64,000 nt of DNA. Origin: Kribbella sp. ALI-6-A (lineage in GTDB: Bacteria > Actinomycetota > Actinomycetes > Propionibacteriales > Kribbellaceae). Shown piece after piece: positions 43,757 to 52,138 of this stretch (positions are counted from its first letter, which is position 1; each line of letters opens with the position of its first letter). The stretch is from NCBI RefSeq assembly GCF_001984195.1, contig NZ_MTQN01000008.1, positions 1-64,000 of the forward strand. Reading direction: 5' to 3'. The notes beneath the pieces were generated by a model, which was not told the origin of the DNA, made no database searches, and worked only from the letters and a program-made list of their open reading frames with translations. The position numbers and the translations under genes are program-made.

Positions 43757-43805
43757 TGCAACGTTCGGTTGCACATCACCTTACTGTGCAACCATCGGTT
43801 GCACA
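43757..43805. promoter_or_regulatory. ArsR operator candidate with four half-sites
   Basis: TGCAAC half-sites alternate in orientation at 43757-43762, 43768-43773, 43786-43791 and 43798-43803. The central pair forms a perfect dyad, GGTTGCACA at 43767-43775 with TGTGCAACC at 43785-43793. The cluster lies 25-73 bp before the SRPBCC-arsR-SRPBCC operon start, which suits autorepression. Confidence 0.7.
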
Positions 43806-43820
43806 ACCCGGCACAGCAAA

Positions 43821-43849
43821 ACGCCCGGGACCGTCACGGTCCCGGGCGT
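43821..43849 (-). terminator. Intrinsic terminator of the ABC exporter operon
   Basis: ACGCCCGGGACCG and its complement form a 13-bp stem with loop TCA. On the minus strand it lies 15 bp past the ATPase stop and is followed by a TTTT run. This is a good intrinsic terminator. Confidence 0.8.
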
Positions 43850-43863
43850 CGCGAAGATCCGGC

Positions 43864-44673
43864 TCAGCGCTTGCCGGTGGCCTCGGCGTTGTAGGCGTCG
43901 ACGACCTCCTTGACGTCGCCGTCCATCCGCAGCACGCCCTTGTCGAGCCAGATCGCCCGGTTGCAGGTGTCCAGCACGACGTCGAGCGAGTGGCTGACCA
44001 GGAAGACCGTGCCGGCCTGGTCGCGCAGGTCCTTGATCTTGCGCTCCGAGCGGACCCGGAACTCCGCGTCACCGGTGGCCAGCGCCTCGTCGACCAGCAG
44101 GATGTCGTGCGTCTTGGCCGACGCGATCGCGAACTTCAGCCGCGCCGACATGCCCGAGGAGTACGTCGACATCGGCAGGTCGATGAAGTCGCCGATGCCG
44201 GAGAACTCGACGATCTCGTCGTAGCGCTCGTCGATCTCGGCCGGCGTCATGCCCATCGCCAGGCAGCCGAGGACCACGTTCCGGTCGCCGGTCAGGTCGT
44301 TCATCATCGCGGCGTTCACGCCCAGCAGCGACGGCTGCCCGCCGGTGTAGATCGCGCCCGAGGCCGGCGGCAGCAGCCCGGCGATCGCCCGCAGCAGCGT
44401 CGACTTGCCGGAGCCGTTGCGGCCGATCAGGCCGATCGCGTCGCCCTTGTAGGCGGTGAACGTGACGTTCTTCACCGCGTGCACCTCGCGGATCGTCGGC
44501 CGGTCCTGGCGCTTGAGGATGCGCCGGAACGCGGTCGCCGCGGTGCCCTTGCCGCCGGAGCCGGCGGCCACCTTGTAGATGATGTTGACGTGGTCGGCGA
44601 TCACGGTCGGGACAGCGTCGGACGACGGCGGGGGAGCCGCCGACGTCGGAGCTGCCGTCTCAGCCACGGCCAT
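43864..44673 (-). CDS. Polysaccharide/teichoic acid ABC exporter ATPase (Wzt/TagH type)
   Basis: This is a 269-residue ATPase. The P-loop is IGRNGSGKSTLLRA, the signature motif YSSGMSARLKFAIA and Walker B ILLVDEALATGD, with the H-loop in LVSHS. The variant signature lacking the usual LSGGQ Gln and the GVNAAMMNDLTGDRNV region are typical of Wzt/TagH. It is short, without the C-terminal glycan-binding extension of some Wzt proteins. It overlaps the permease gene by 14 bp; together they export an undecaprenyl-linked glycopolymer. Confidence 0.9.
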   Translation of the reverse strand: MAVAETAAPTSAAPPPSSDAVPTVIADHVNIIYKVAAGSGGKGTAATAFRRILKRQDRPTIREVHAVKNVTFTAYKGDAIGLIGRNGSGKSTLLRAIAGLLPPASGAIYTGGQPSLLGVNAAMMNDLTGDRNVVLGCLAMGMTPAEIDERYDEIVEFSGIGDFIDLPMSTYSSGMSARLKFAIASAKTHDILLVDEALATGDAEFRVRSERKIKDLRDQAGTVFLVSHSLDVVLDTCNRAIWLDKGVLRMDGDVKEVVDAYNAEATGKR

Positions 44674-45550
44674 ACCTGTCCTCCGCTCGCCAGAAGTAGA
44701 TGAATCCGCCGGCCAGGGCGACCACCGCCCAGCCGATCGCGATCGGCCATGCGTTCGGCAGCGCGTGCTCGGCGTGCGACTCCAGCAGGGCCCGCCGCAT
44801 GATGTCGATGTAGGCCGAGATCGGGTTCAGCGCCAGCACGTGGATCACCCAGCCCGGAGCGTCGGCGTCACGCAGCTTGTCCGGGATCGAGAAGAAGATG
44901 CCGGAGGCGTACAGCCAGGTCCGGGTGATGAACGGCAGCAGCTGGCTGATGTCGGTCAGGAACGTGCCGAGCCGGGCGAAGATCAGCGTCACGCCGATGT
45001 TGAACATCGTCTGCAGCAGCAGGGCCGGGACGATCAGGAACCAGCGCCAGGCCGGGCCGTCGGTGAAGCCGACCAGCACCAGCAGGATGCCCATCGAGAT
45101 GAACAGCTGGTTCAGCTCGTTGACCACGTAGGCCAGCGGCAGCGTCGCCCGGGGGAAGTGCAGGGTGCGGATCAGCGACATGTTCGTCGCGATCGAGCGC
45201 GAGCCCTCGGTCATCGACCGCTGGGTGAAGGTGAACACGAACATGCCGCAGATCAGGAACGCGGGGTAGTTCTCGATCCCCTTCGCCGTGCCCAGCAAGA
45301 CGCCGAAGGCCAGGAAGTAGACGGCGGCGTTCAGCAGCGGGGTGAGGATCTGCCAGACCGATCCCAGCCGGGCTCCCGCGTACAGCGCGTACGTGCGCGC
45401 GCGGGCGTAGCTGTAGATGAACTGGCGACGGCCCCACAGTTCACGGAGGTAGTCCCGGAACGGCGGACGTGCCGCGCTCCTGGACAACCCGTAGCGTTCG
45501 GCCAGTGCCGCGGCGTCCGCGGTGGAGGCCGACTCGGCGGCGGTTGACAT
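44660..45550 (-). CDS. Polysaccharide/teichoic acid ABC exporter permease (Wzm/TagG type)
   Basis: This is a 296-residue ABC-2 permease with six helices. RDYLRELWGRRQFIYSYARA and LGSVWQILTPLLNAAVYFLA are typical of TagG/Wzm. HFPRATLPLAYVVNELNQLF and the final NPISAYIDIMRRALLE also match. The start is ATG 45550 or 45571. It functions with the ATPase at 43864. Confidence 0.9.
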   Translation of the reverse strand: MSTAAESASTADAAALAERYGLSRSAARPPFRDYLRELWGRRQFIYSYARARTYALYAGARLGSVWQILTPLLNAAVYFLAFGVLLGTAKGIENYPAFLICGMFVFTFTQRSMTEGSRSIATNMSLIRTLHFPRATLPLAYVVNELNQLFISMGILLVLVGFTDGPAWRWFLIVPALLLQTMFNIGVTLIFARLGTFLTDISQLLPFITRTWLYASGIFFSIPDKLRDADAPGWVIHVLALNPISAYIDIMRRALLESHAEHALPNAWPIAIGWAVVALAGGFIYFWRAEDRYGRG

Positions 45551-45691
45551 GCGGGCCAATCTACTGGGCACCGGCCCCGGACCTCACATCGGCGCGCTCT
45601 GAACCGTTTCAGCCGGTGACTCCGGGTCGCGGCTCGGCAACAATTGGCCACCGTTGCCGTGGCTGCCCCCGGCACCGCATAAGTTCTGCGG

Positions 45692-47404
45692 GTGAAGGAT
45701 TCCCGCCCGCACGACCTGTCCGAGGAACAGCTCGGATTCCGCCGCCGGGGAGCCGTTCGCTGGCTCCTGCCGACCGTCCTGGCCAGTGCCGGACTGAAGG
45801 CCGTGCTGGCCGGCATCTTCGGCGCGTACGCCGACAAGCGCGAGCTGCAGAGCGGACTGCCGGCCAAGATCTACACCCACGGCGACGACGAGCTGTGGTT
45901 CGACTTCGTCGCCGATCTGGGCGACGGCTTCGACGCGACGTACTCGGTCGCCTCGGTGCTCGCGGCACCGGAGCTCGCACCGGGCGGAGACCTTCGGCTG
46001 CCCCGCGGTCAGGTGCTGGTGATGGGCGGCGACCAGGCCTACCCGTCCGCGTCCGCGACGGCGTACGAGGACCGCACGAAGGGCCCGTACCGCGCCGCGT
46101 TCCCGCGCGAGGGTGATGTGGAGGACCGGCCGACTCTGTTCGCCCTGCCGGGCAACCACGACTGGTACGACGGGCTGACGGCGTTCCTGCGGGTGTTCGC
46201 GCAGAGCCGTCCGGTCGGCGGCTGGGACACCGAGCAGAGCCGCAGCTACTTCGCGATCCAGCTGCCGCAGCGCTGGTGGCTGCTGGCGATCGACACCCAG
46301 TTCGACGAGTACATCGACGCGCCGCAGCTGGCCTACTTCCAGCGCGCGACCGCGCAGATGCGCGAGGGTGACGCGGTCATTCTCTGTACGCCGAAACCCG
46401 CGTGGATCAAGGCCGGATCGGGCGGCGACGCCCGCGGGTACGACGCGATCCGGTTCTTCGAGCGGCAGATCGTCCGGCCGGCCGGCGCGACCGTGCAGGT
46501 GATGTTGTCGGGCGACTCGCACCACTACGCGCGCTACGCCGAGCACGAGGGGACCGGGCAACGGATCACCAGCGGCGGCGGTGGCGCCTACCTGACCGCG
46601 ACGCACCTGCTGCCGAAGACGCTCGAGCTGCCGCCGAAAACCTCGCGGGTGACCGAGACCGACGAGCACACGACCTTCGACCGGGCCCGGACGTATCCGT
46701 CCGCCGACCGGTCCTCGCGGCTGGCGAACGGGATCTTCCGGCTGCCGTGGCGCAACCCGGGCTTCTGGGGACTGACGGCGTTCCTGCAGACGGTGATCGC
46801 GCTGCTCGTGCAGTTCGGACTGGCCTCGGAACCGCACGGAGTGTTCGGCACGCTGGCGGTGTGGGCGCCGGCGGCGTTCGCGGCGCTGGGCACCGTCGTC
46901 GGCGGGGTGCTGTTCGCGCGGCTCGGGCTGGAACGAAGTTCGTTCGCCGCGGGAGTCGCCGGGGTGATCCACTCGGCGGCACATCTGGCACTGGCCGGCT
47001 TCTGGGCCGTGGTGCTGTACCGGCTGGAAGCGAACGCGGCCGAGTGGGTGACCGTGGTGGTCGCCCTGATCGGTACGCCGGTCGTCGTGGGGTTCGTCGA
47101 CTCGCTGGTGGTCGGCCTCTACCTGTTGGTCGCCTGCCGGTTCGGGTTCAACACCAACGAGGTCTTCGCCGGCCAGAGCATCGAGGACTACAAGGGCTTC
47201 CTGCGGCTGCACATCGATCCCGAGGGGGCGTTGACGATCTACCCGATCAAGGTGCCGAAGGTCTGCCGGAAGTGGAAGGCCGATCCCGACGGCGCGCCGG
47301 GCACTCCCTGGCTGGTACCGGCCGACGGCCCGATCGTCACCGAGCTGATCGAGCAGCCGATCGAGGTCACCCGCGCGAGCGTCGCGGCGACCGCGCGGGT
47401 GTGA
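45692..47404 (+). CDS. Membrane metallophosphoesterase
   Basis: This is a 570-residue protein. It has a calcineurin-like phosphoesterase domain with MGGDQAYPS, LPGNHDWYDG and SGDSHHYARY supplying the di-metal ligands. Four C-terminal helices (about residues 350-490) are followed by a cytoplasmic-looking tail. A probable hydrophobic segment also lies near 24-45. It starts at GTG 45692, with no clear ribosome site. It is divergent from the glycopolymer exporter; a role in lipid or polymer phosphate turnover is an inference from context. Confidence 0.8.
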   Translation: MKDSRPHDLSEEQLGFRRRGAVRWLLPTVLASAGLKAVLAGIFGAYADKRELQSGLPAKIYTHGDDELWFDFVADLGDGFDATYSVASVLAAPELAPGGDLRLPRGQVLVMGGDQAYPSASATAYEDRTKGPYRAAFPREGDVEDRPTLFALPGNHDWYDGLTAFLRVFAQSRPVGGWDTEQSRSYFAIQLPQRWWLLAIDTQFDEYIDAPQLAYFQRATAQMREGDAVILCTPKPAWIKAGSGGDARGYDAIRFFERQIVRPAGATVQVMLSGDSHHYARYAEHEGTGQRITSGGGGAYLTATHLLPKTLELPPKTSRVTETDEHTTFDRARTYPSADRSSRLANGIFRLPWRNPGFWGLTAFLQTVIALLVQFGLASEPHGVFGTLAVWAPAAFAALGTVVGGVLFARLGLERSSFAAGVAGVIHSAAHLALAGFWAVVLYRLEANAAEWVTVVVALIGTPVVVGFVDSLVVGLYLLVACRFGFNTNEVFAGQSIEDYKGFLRLHIDPEGALTIYPIKVPKVCRKWKADPDGAPGTPWLVPADGPIVTELIEQPIEVTRASVAATARV

Positions 47405-48121
47405 CTACTCCGTCAGCCGGGCCTTCAGCACGGCGAGCTGCTCGTCGCTGAGACCGGCCCGACGCAGGTACGCCCCCGCGCCGCCGTACGTCGTGTCGAG
47501 GTGCCGCAGGATCGCGGTCATCGACTCGGCACGGGTGTCGCGGAACTCGAGCAGCTCCGGATGCCGCGACTCGTCGGGCTCGGCCGCGAGCTGCTCGGCC
47601 ATCAACGCCGCCAGGTTGTCCCGGGTGAGGAAGTAGTCGGCGACGATCTCCTCCTCGCTGACGCCGGCCACCGCGAGCGCCAGCGCGACCACCACGCCGG
47701 TGCGGTCCTTGCCGCCGAAGCAGTGCACGACCACGGCCCCCGCGGGCGCGTCCAGGATCGCCTCGAACACCGCCACGAACAACTCGGGGTGCCGGTCGAG
47801 CATCTCCGTGCAGGAGTCGACGATCGTGGTCGCCGTACTGGGTGGGTCGGCCGGGTCCTGCAGCGGCAGGTGCAGCCCGATCGGGTCCTGCGTGAACGGC
47901 GTCGGGAAGCTGCTCACCTCACCGTGCGACCGCAGGTCGAGCACCCGGCTCACCCCGGCTGCGCGGATCGCCTCGACGGCCGCGGGCGTCAGGTACTGCA
48001 GGCTGTCCGCGCGGATCAGAGCGTGGTCGCGGATCCGCCCGCCGTCCGCGGTCGGCAGTCCACCGAGGTCACGCACGTTGCGGCACCCCGGCCAGTCCAG
48101 AACACGATCCGGTCCCGTCAT
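47405..48121 (-). CDS. Tyrosine/dual-specificity protein phosphatase-like protein
   Basis: This 238-residue phosphatase of the Y_phosphatase3 (PtpB-like) group has NVRDLGGLPTADGG near the N-terminus. The active-site loop VVHCFGGKDRTG carries C134 and R140 (C-x5-R). The K-D-R in the loop is typical of lipid-like phosphatases, so phospholipid or polyol phosphate substrates are possible. It overlaps the upstream dehydrogenase gene by 4 bp and so forms part of a three-gene set. Confidence 0.85.
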   Translation of the reverse strand: MTGPDRVLDWPGCRNVRDLGGLPTADGGRIRDHALIRADSLQYLTPAAVEAIRAAGVSRVLDLRSHGEVSSFPTPFTQDPIGLHLPLQDPADPPSTATTIVDSCTEMLDRHPELFVAVFEAILDAPAGAVVVHCFGGKDRTGVVVALALAVAGVSEEEIVADYFLTRDNLAALMAEQLAAEPDESRHPELLEFRDTRAESMTAILRHLDTTYGGAGAYLRRAGLSDEQLAVLKARLTE

Positions 48122-49230
48122 CGTCCGGAGTCGCCGGCGTCCGAAGGCGGATGCGCCATGGACGCCAGTCGCGTGCGGACCTCGTCGTCGAAGCCGGCCA
48201 CCACCTTCGCGATCCCGGCCGGTGTCAGCGCCGACTCCTCCAGCACGGTGATCCGGCCGGGCCTGGTCTGCGGCGCGTAGGCGACGACCTCGGCGAACTC
48301 GTCCAGGCTGAAGCCGAGATCCATGGGCCGGACCGGCAGTCCGTGCCGGTGCAGGCAGTCGACGGTGGTGTGAAAGGCGGTTCGGTCGCCGCGCAGGAAC
48401 CACGCGAACGCCGCGCCCAGTCCGACCTGCTCGCCGTGGAAGGCGCGCCGATCCGGATGCATCAGGTCGATCGCGTGCGAGATCTCGTGACACGCGCCGG
48501 ACGACGGCCGCGACGTGCCCGCCACCACCATCGAGATCCCGGACAGCACCAGTCCTTCGGCCAGCGTGGTCAGGAACTCCTCGTCGAGCACGCCGCCGGG
48601 ATGGCTCTGCACCGCCTGCGCCGACGTCCGGGCCAGCGCCACCGCGAGTCCGTCGAGTTCCTCGCCGTGCGCGACGTGGGCGGCCTCCCAGTCGGCGATC
48701 GCGGACAGGTTCGAGACGATCTCGCCGATGCCCGAGCGGACCGACCGCGGCGGGGCCTGGGCGATCAGGTCGAGGTCCACGATCACCGCGATCGGCGCCG
48801 GTACGCCGTACGAGCCGCGGCCCGCGTCGTTGTCCAGCGTGCTGATCGGCGAGCCGATCCCGTCGTGGGCCAGGTTGGTGGCGACCGCGACCATCGGCAG
48901 CCCGAGGCGGGCGGCGGCGAACTTGGTCACGTCCAGCACGGTCCCGCCGCCGATCCCCACCACGGCGTCGTAGCGCTGTTGCCGGATCCGTTCGACCAGC
49001 TTGATCGCGGTGTTGATCGTGCCGCCGTCGACGGTGAACCAGTCGGCCTGCACCAGCCCGTGCTCGAAGGTCTTCTGCACGATCGGTCCGTACGTCGACC
49101 CGACCGCGATCGCGACCCGGCCGGACGTCGAGATGCGCTGGTCGGCCAGGACCGCGGCCAGCTCCTGCAGCGCCCCGCGCCGGACGTCGACGACCAGCGG
49201 CGTGGTGACGAACCGGGCTAGGAGGGGCAT
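48118..49230 (-). CDS. sn-Glycerol-1-phosphate dehydrogenase family protein
   Basis: This is a 370-residue member of the Fe/Zn-dependent alcohol dehydrogenase superfamily, AraM/G1PDH branch. The NAD(P) site is VVGIGGGTVLDVTKFAA. Metal ligands are likely in NLAHDGIGSP, SGACHEISHAIDLM and RAFHGEQVGLG. These enzymes reduce dihydroxyacetone phosphate to glycerol-1-phosphate; related polyol phosphates are possible. It overlaps the upstream nucleotidyltransferase by 13 bp and the downstream phosphatase by 4 bp, so it is part of a translationally coupled pathway. Confidence 0.83.
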   Translation of the reverse strand: MPLLARFVTTPLVVDVRRGALQELAAVLADQRISTSGRVAIAVGSTYGPIVQKTFEHGLVQADWFTVDGGTINTAIKLVERIRQQRYDAVVGIGGGTVLDVTKFAAARLGLPMVAVATNLAHDGIGSPISTLDNDAGRGSYGVPAPIAVIVDLDLIAQAPPRSVRSGIGEIVSNLSAIADWEAAHVAHGEELDGLAVALARTSAQAVQSHPGGVLDEEFLTTLAEGLVLSGISMVVAGTSRPSSGACHEISHAIDLMHPDRRAFHGEQVGLGAAFAWFLRGDRTAFHTTVDCLHRHGLPVRPMDLGFSLDEFAEVVAYAPQTRPGRITVLEESALTPAGIAKVVAGFDDEVRTRLASMAHPPSDAGDSGR

Positions 49231-49955
49231 ACGATCTCGCGGGCCCGGGCCAGGTCGGCGTGGTTGTCGATCTCGACCCAGTCGACCGCGCCGATCGGGG
49301 CGACGTCGATCCGGAAGCCCGCGTCGGCCAGCAGTTGGTAGCCGTCCTCGTAGTACTGGTCCGGGTCGTTCTCCCAGGTCTTGCGCAGCGCGTCGGCCAG
49401 GTCGCCGGCCGCGGCCGGCTCGATCAGCGTGACGCCGATGTACTCCCCGGTCGCGGTGGCCGGGTCCATCAGCTTGGTGATGCTGCGGACGCCGTGGTCG
49501 TCGTGCCAGACCACCTTCATCTCCTCGTCGGCCAGCTGCTTCTCGGTGTCGAGGGCAAGAATCAGCCGCCGGTCGCCGCCGCGCGCGTCGAGCAGCGTGC
49601 GCTCCACCGAGACCGGGTGCACGGTGTCGCCGTTGGCGAGCACGACGCCCTCGCCGAACAGGTCGCGGGCGCACCACAGCGAGTAGGCGTTGTTCCAGAT
49701 CTCCGCCTTGTCGTTGTGCACCAGCTCCAGCCGGACGCCGTACCGGTTCTGCAGGTCGCCGACGCGCGCCTCGATCGCGCCCGCGGCGTACCCGACGACG
49801 ATCGCGACGTCGGTCAGTCCGACCTCGGCGAAGTTGGCCAGGGTGAGGTCGAGCGGGGTGGTCTCCGCGTCGATCGGGACCAGCGCCTTGGGCAACGTGT
49901 CCGTGTACGGGCGCAGGCGGCGGCCGGCGCCGGCGGCGAGAACTAGTCCGATCAT
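49218..49955 (-). CDS. Nucleotidyltransferase (phosphocholine cytidylyltransferase-like)
   Basis: This is a 245-residue sugar-1-phosphate/phosphocholine nucleotidyltransferase. The signature GLVLAAGAGRRLRPYTDTLP is followed by KALVPIDAETTPLD, with metal/nucleotide residues in VLANGDTVHPVS and the final DWVEIDNHADLARA. It likely activates a phosphorylated small alcohol with CTP. The adjacent G1PDH suggests a glycerol-1-phosphate or similar polyol phosphate as acceptor; that is inference. It starts at ATG 49955, divergent from galE by 64 bp. Confidence 0.82.
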   Translation of the reverse strand: MIGLVLAAGAGRRLRPYTDTLPKALVPIDAETTPLDLTLANFAEVGLTDVAIVVGYAAGAIEARVGDLQNRYGVRLELVHNDKAEIWNNAYSLWCARDLFGEGVVLANGDTVHPVSVERTLLDARGGDRRLILALDTEKQLADEEMKVVWHDDHGVRSITKLMDPATATGEYIGVTLIEPAAAGDLADALRKTWENDPDQYYEDGYQLLADAGFRIDVAPIGAVDWVEIDNHADLARAREIVCPS

Positions 49956-50019
49956 TGGCCGATGATACCGATTCGGACCGGTTCGGACAGGGGTTCGCCG
50001 GACTGGCAGGATAGGCAAC

Positions 50020-50973
50020 ATGACATGGCTGGTGACTGGTGGGGCCGGGTACATCGGAGCGCACGTGGTGCGGGCCTTCGCGGCGGACGGGATCGACGTC
50101 GTGGTGATCGACGACCTGTCCAGCGGGAAGCCGGAGTTCCTGCTGGACGGAGTGCCGTTCGTCGAGGCGAACCTGCTCGACACCGACACCGTCCGCAAGA
50201 CCCTCGACGGGGTCAGCGGAGTGGTGCACCTGGCGGGCTACAAGTACGCCGGGGTGTCGGTCGAGAAGCCGATGCACACCTACACGCAGAACGTCAGCGC
50301 GATGGTGTCGCTGCTGAACGCGATGGCCGACACCGGGGTGCGCAACATCGTCTTCTCCTCCAGCGCGGGCGTCTACGGCACGCCGGAGGACGAGGTCGTC
50401 ACCGAGCAGACCAAGCCCGACCCGCAGAGCCCGTACGGCGAGACGAAGCTCGTCGGTGAGTGGCTGCTGGCCGACCAGGCGAAGGCCGTCGAGCTGCACC
50501 ACACGTCGCTGCGCTACTTCAACGTGGTCGGCTCCGGTGACCCGAAGGTGTACGACGCCAGCCCGTACAACCTGTTCCCGATCGTGTGCAACCTGCTCAC
50601 CCAGGGCAAGGTCCCGCAGATCTACGGCACCGACCACCCGACCCCGGACGGTACGTCGGTCAAGGACTACGTGCACGTCGCCGACCTGGCCCGCGCGCAC
50701 GTCGCCGCGGCCCGGGCGCTGGACTCCGGCAAGACCCTCGAGCCGGTCTACAACCTCGGCTCCGGCACCGGCACCAGCGTCCGCCAGATCATGGACGCCG
50801 CCCGCCGCGTCACCGGCATCGACTTCACCCCCGGCGAGGCCCCCCGCCGCCCCGGCGACCCGTCCCGCGTCGTCGCCTCCGGCGAACTCGCCGCCCGCGA
50901 CCTGGAGTGGAAGAACACCCACACCGTCGACGAGATGTTCGCCTCGGCGTGGGAGTCCTGGCCGCGGTCCTGA
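50020..50973 (+). CDS. galE: UDP-glucose 4-epimerase
   Basis: This is a 317-residue extended SDR epimerase. It has VTGGAGYIGAHVVRA (NAD), the SSSAGVYG serine, SPYGETKLVGEWLL with catalytic Tyr/Lys, and KDYVHVADLARAHVAAARAL at the C-terminal part. The KYAGVSVEKP segment is the usual GalE substrate region. It interconverts UDP-glucose and UDP-galactose for surface polymers. Other NDP-sugar epimerases remain possible but less likely. Confidence 0.9.
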   Translation: MTWLVTGGAGYIGAHVVRAFAADGIDVVVIDDLSSGKPEFLLDGVPFVEANLLDTDTVRKTLDGVSGVVHLAGYKYAGVSVEKPMHTYTQNVSAMVSLLNAMADTGVRNIVFSSSAGVYGTPEDEVVTEQTKPDPQSPYGETKLVGEWLLADQAKAVELHHTSLRYFNVVGSGDPKVYDASPYNLFPIVCNLLTQGKVPQIYGTDHPTPDGTSVKDYVHVADLARAHVAAARALDSGKTLEPVYNLGSGTGTSVRQIMDAARRVTGIDFTPGEAPRRPGDPSRVVASGELAARDLEWKNTHTVDEMFASAWESWPRS

Positions 50974-50979
50974 GTCCCG

Positions 50980-51390
50980 ATGGACACCGTCGATCGCCCG
51001 GCGGACCACCAGTCCGCTGGGCGGAGTGAGGGCCTGACCGGGTATCAGCCCGATGGGCCGAGCGGGGTGTGGCGGGCGGAACAACCCGCGCCCGGCTGTC
51101 CCTGCGGCCTGCCCGTGCAGCAGCCCTGGCGAACCCGGGACGACACGTTCAGCCCGGCTTCCTTCATCGGCGGCCTGTGCTGGTACGCCGTGGCGGCGTT
51201 GGCCTTGTTCGGCGGCTACTTGGCGTTCGGCTGGATCCTGGCCGGTGTGCTGGGTGGCGCGCTGATCGGATCGCTTGTTGTGCAGGCGGTTCGCCGGCAC
51301 CGCGGGTTCTGCTGGTTGCGGCGCGCGCTGTGGTTCGGGGTCGCTGCGCCGGGTCTGCCGGTGAGGGTTGTCGCGGCGTTCAGTCCCTGA
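50980..51390 (+). CDS. Uncharacterised small membrane protein
   Basis: This is a 136-residue protein. A polar N-terminal half (about 1-60) contains CPCGLPVQQPW. Two helices follow (FIGGLCWYAVAALALFGGYL and the adjoining WILAGVLGGALIGSLVV), then a basic loop and a short C-terminal hydrophobic patch. It starts 6 bp after the galE stop. No known family is recognised. The 3' end overlaps the next minus-strand gene by 11 bp. Confidence 0.6.
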   Translation: MDTVDRPADHQSAGRSEGLTGYQPDGPSGVWRAEQPAPGCPCGLPVQQPWRTRDDTFSPASFIGGLCWYAVAALALFGGYLAFGWILAGVLGGALIGSLVVQAVRRHRGFCWLRRALWFGVAAPGLPVRVVAAFSP

Positions 51391-52129
51391 CCGCGTCGAA
51401 GCAGGCGGCGGGAATCGTCAGGGTCAGTTCGCCGCGGCGGTTGAGTTCCTGTTCGACGGCGGTCAGGTCGGGAGTGACCTCGTGCCAGCCGTCGAGGAAG
51501 CCGAGGCGGATGAAGTAGTGGTTGAGCAGGGCCGTGCCATCGGCGAAGCGCCAGGTGAACTCGGTCTGGGTGACGCTCGCCTGGAAACCGGCGGACGTGA
51601 GGAGTTCCAGCGTGCCGTCGACGGTCGCGCGGTGGGCGAGGTGCTCGTCCAGCGCCCGGTGGTCGTCGAGGGTCTCCCGTAGTACGTCGTAGAACTCCTG
51701 CATGTGGCCGACCAGGTTGGTGCTGATCAGCAGCCGGCCACCGGGCCGGAGCACCCGATGGCACTCGGCCAGGACGACCGCCGCGTTGCTGAAGTTGTTG
51801 ATGCCGAGGTTGGAGACCACCACGTCGACCGACTCGTCGGCCGGCTCCAGCGTGGCCGCGTCGGAGACCACCAGGTCGACGTCGGTGAGACCGAGGTAGG
51901 AGACCTTCCGGCGCAGCACGTCCATCGCGTCGGCCCAGGGATCGACCGCGATCACCCGGGCGGCCGAACGCTGGGCCAGCTCGACGGTCAGGAAGCCCGT
52001 CCCGGCGCCGATGTCCACGATCGTCTGACCACGGCGCAGCGGAACCCGGTCGAGGATCAGCTGCCCGAACGGCGCCGACCACAGCGGCAGTTCGTCGTAG
52101 TGGTCGGCGACGGCGCGATTGATCTCCAC
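51380..52129 (-). CDS. SAM-dependent methyltransferase
   Basis: This is a 249-residue class I methyltransferase. Motif I TIVDIGAGTGFLTVELAQR, the acidic loop VIAVDPWADAMDVLR, DVVVSNLGINNFSNAAVVLA and HRVLRPGGRLLISTN are present. The substrate is unknown. It starts at GTG 52129 and follows the GH95 gene by 9 bp on the same strand. Confidence 0.83.
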   Translation of the reverse strand: MEINRAVADHYDELPLWSAPFGQLILDRVPLRRGQTIVDIGAGTGFLTVELAQRSAARVIAVDPWADAMDVLRRKVSYLGLTDVDLVVSDAATLEPADESVDVVVSNLGINNFSNAAVVLAECHRVLRPGGRLLISTNLVGHMQEFYDVLRETLDDHRALDEHLAHRATVDGTLELLTSAGFQASVTQTEFTWRFADGTALLNHYFIRLGFLDGWHEVTPDLTAVEQELNRRGELTLTIPAACFDAVRD

Positions 52130-52138
52130 CCCGCCACG

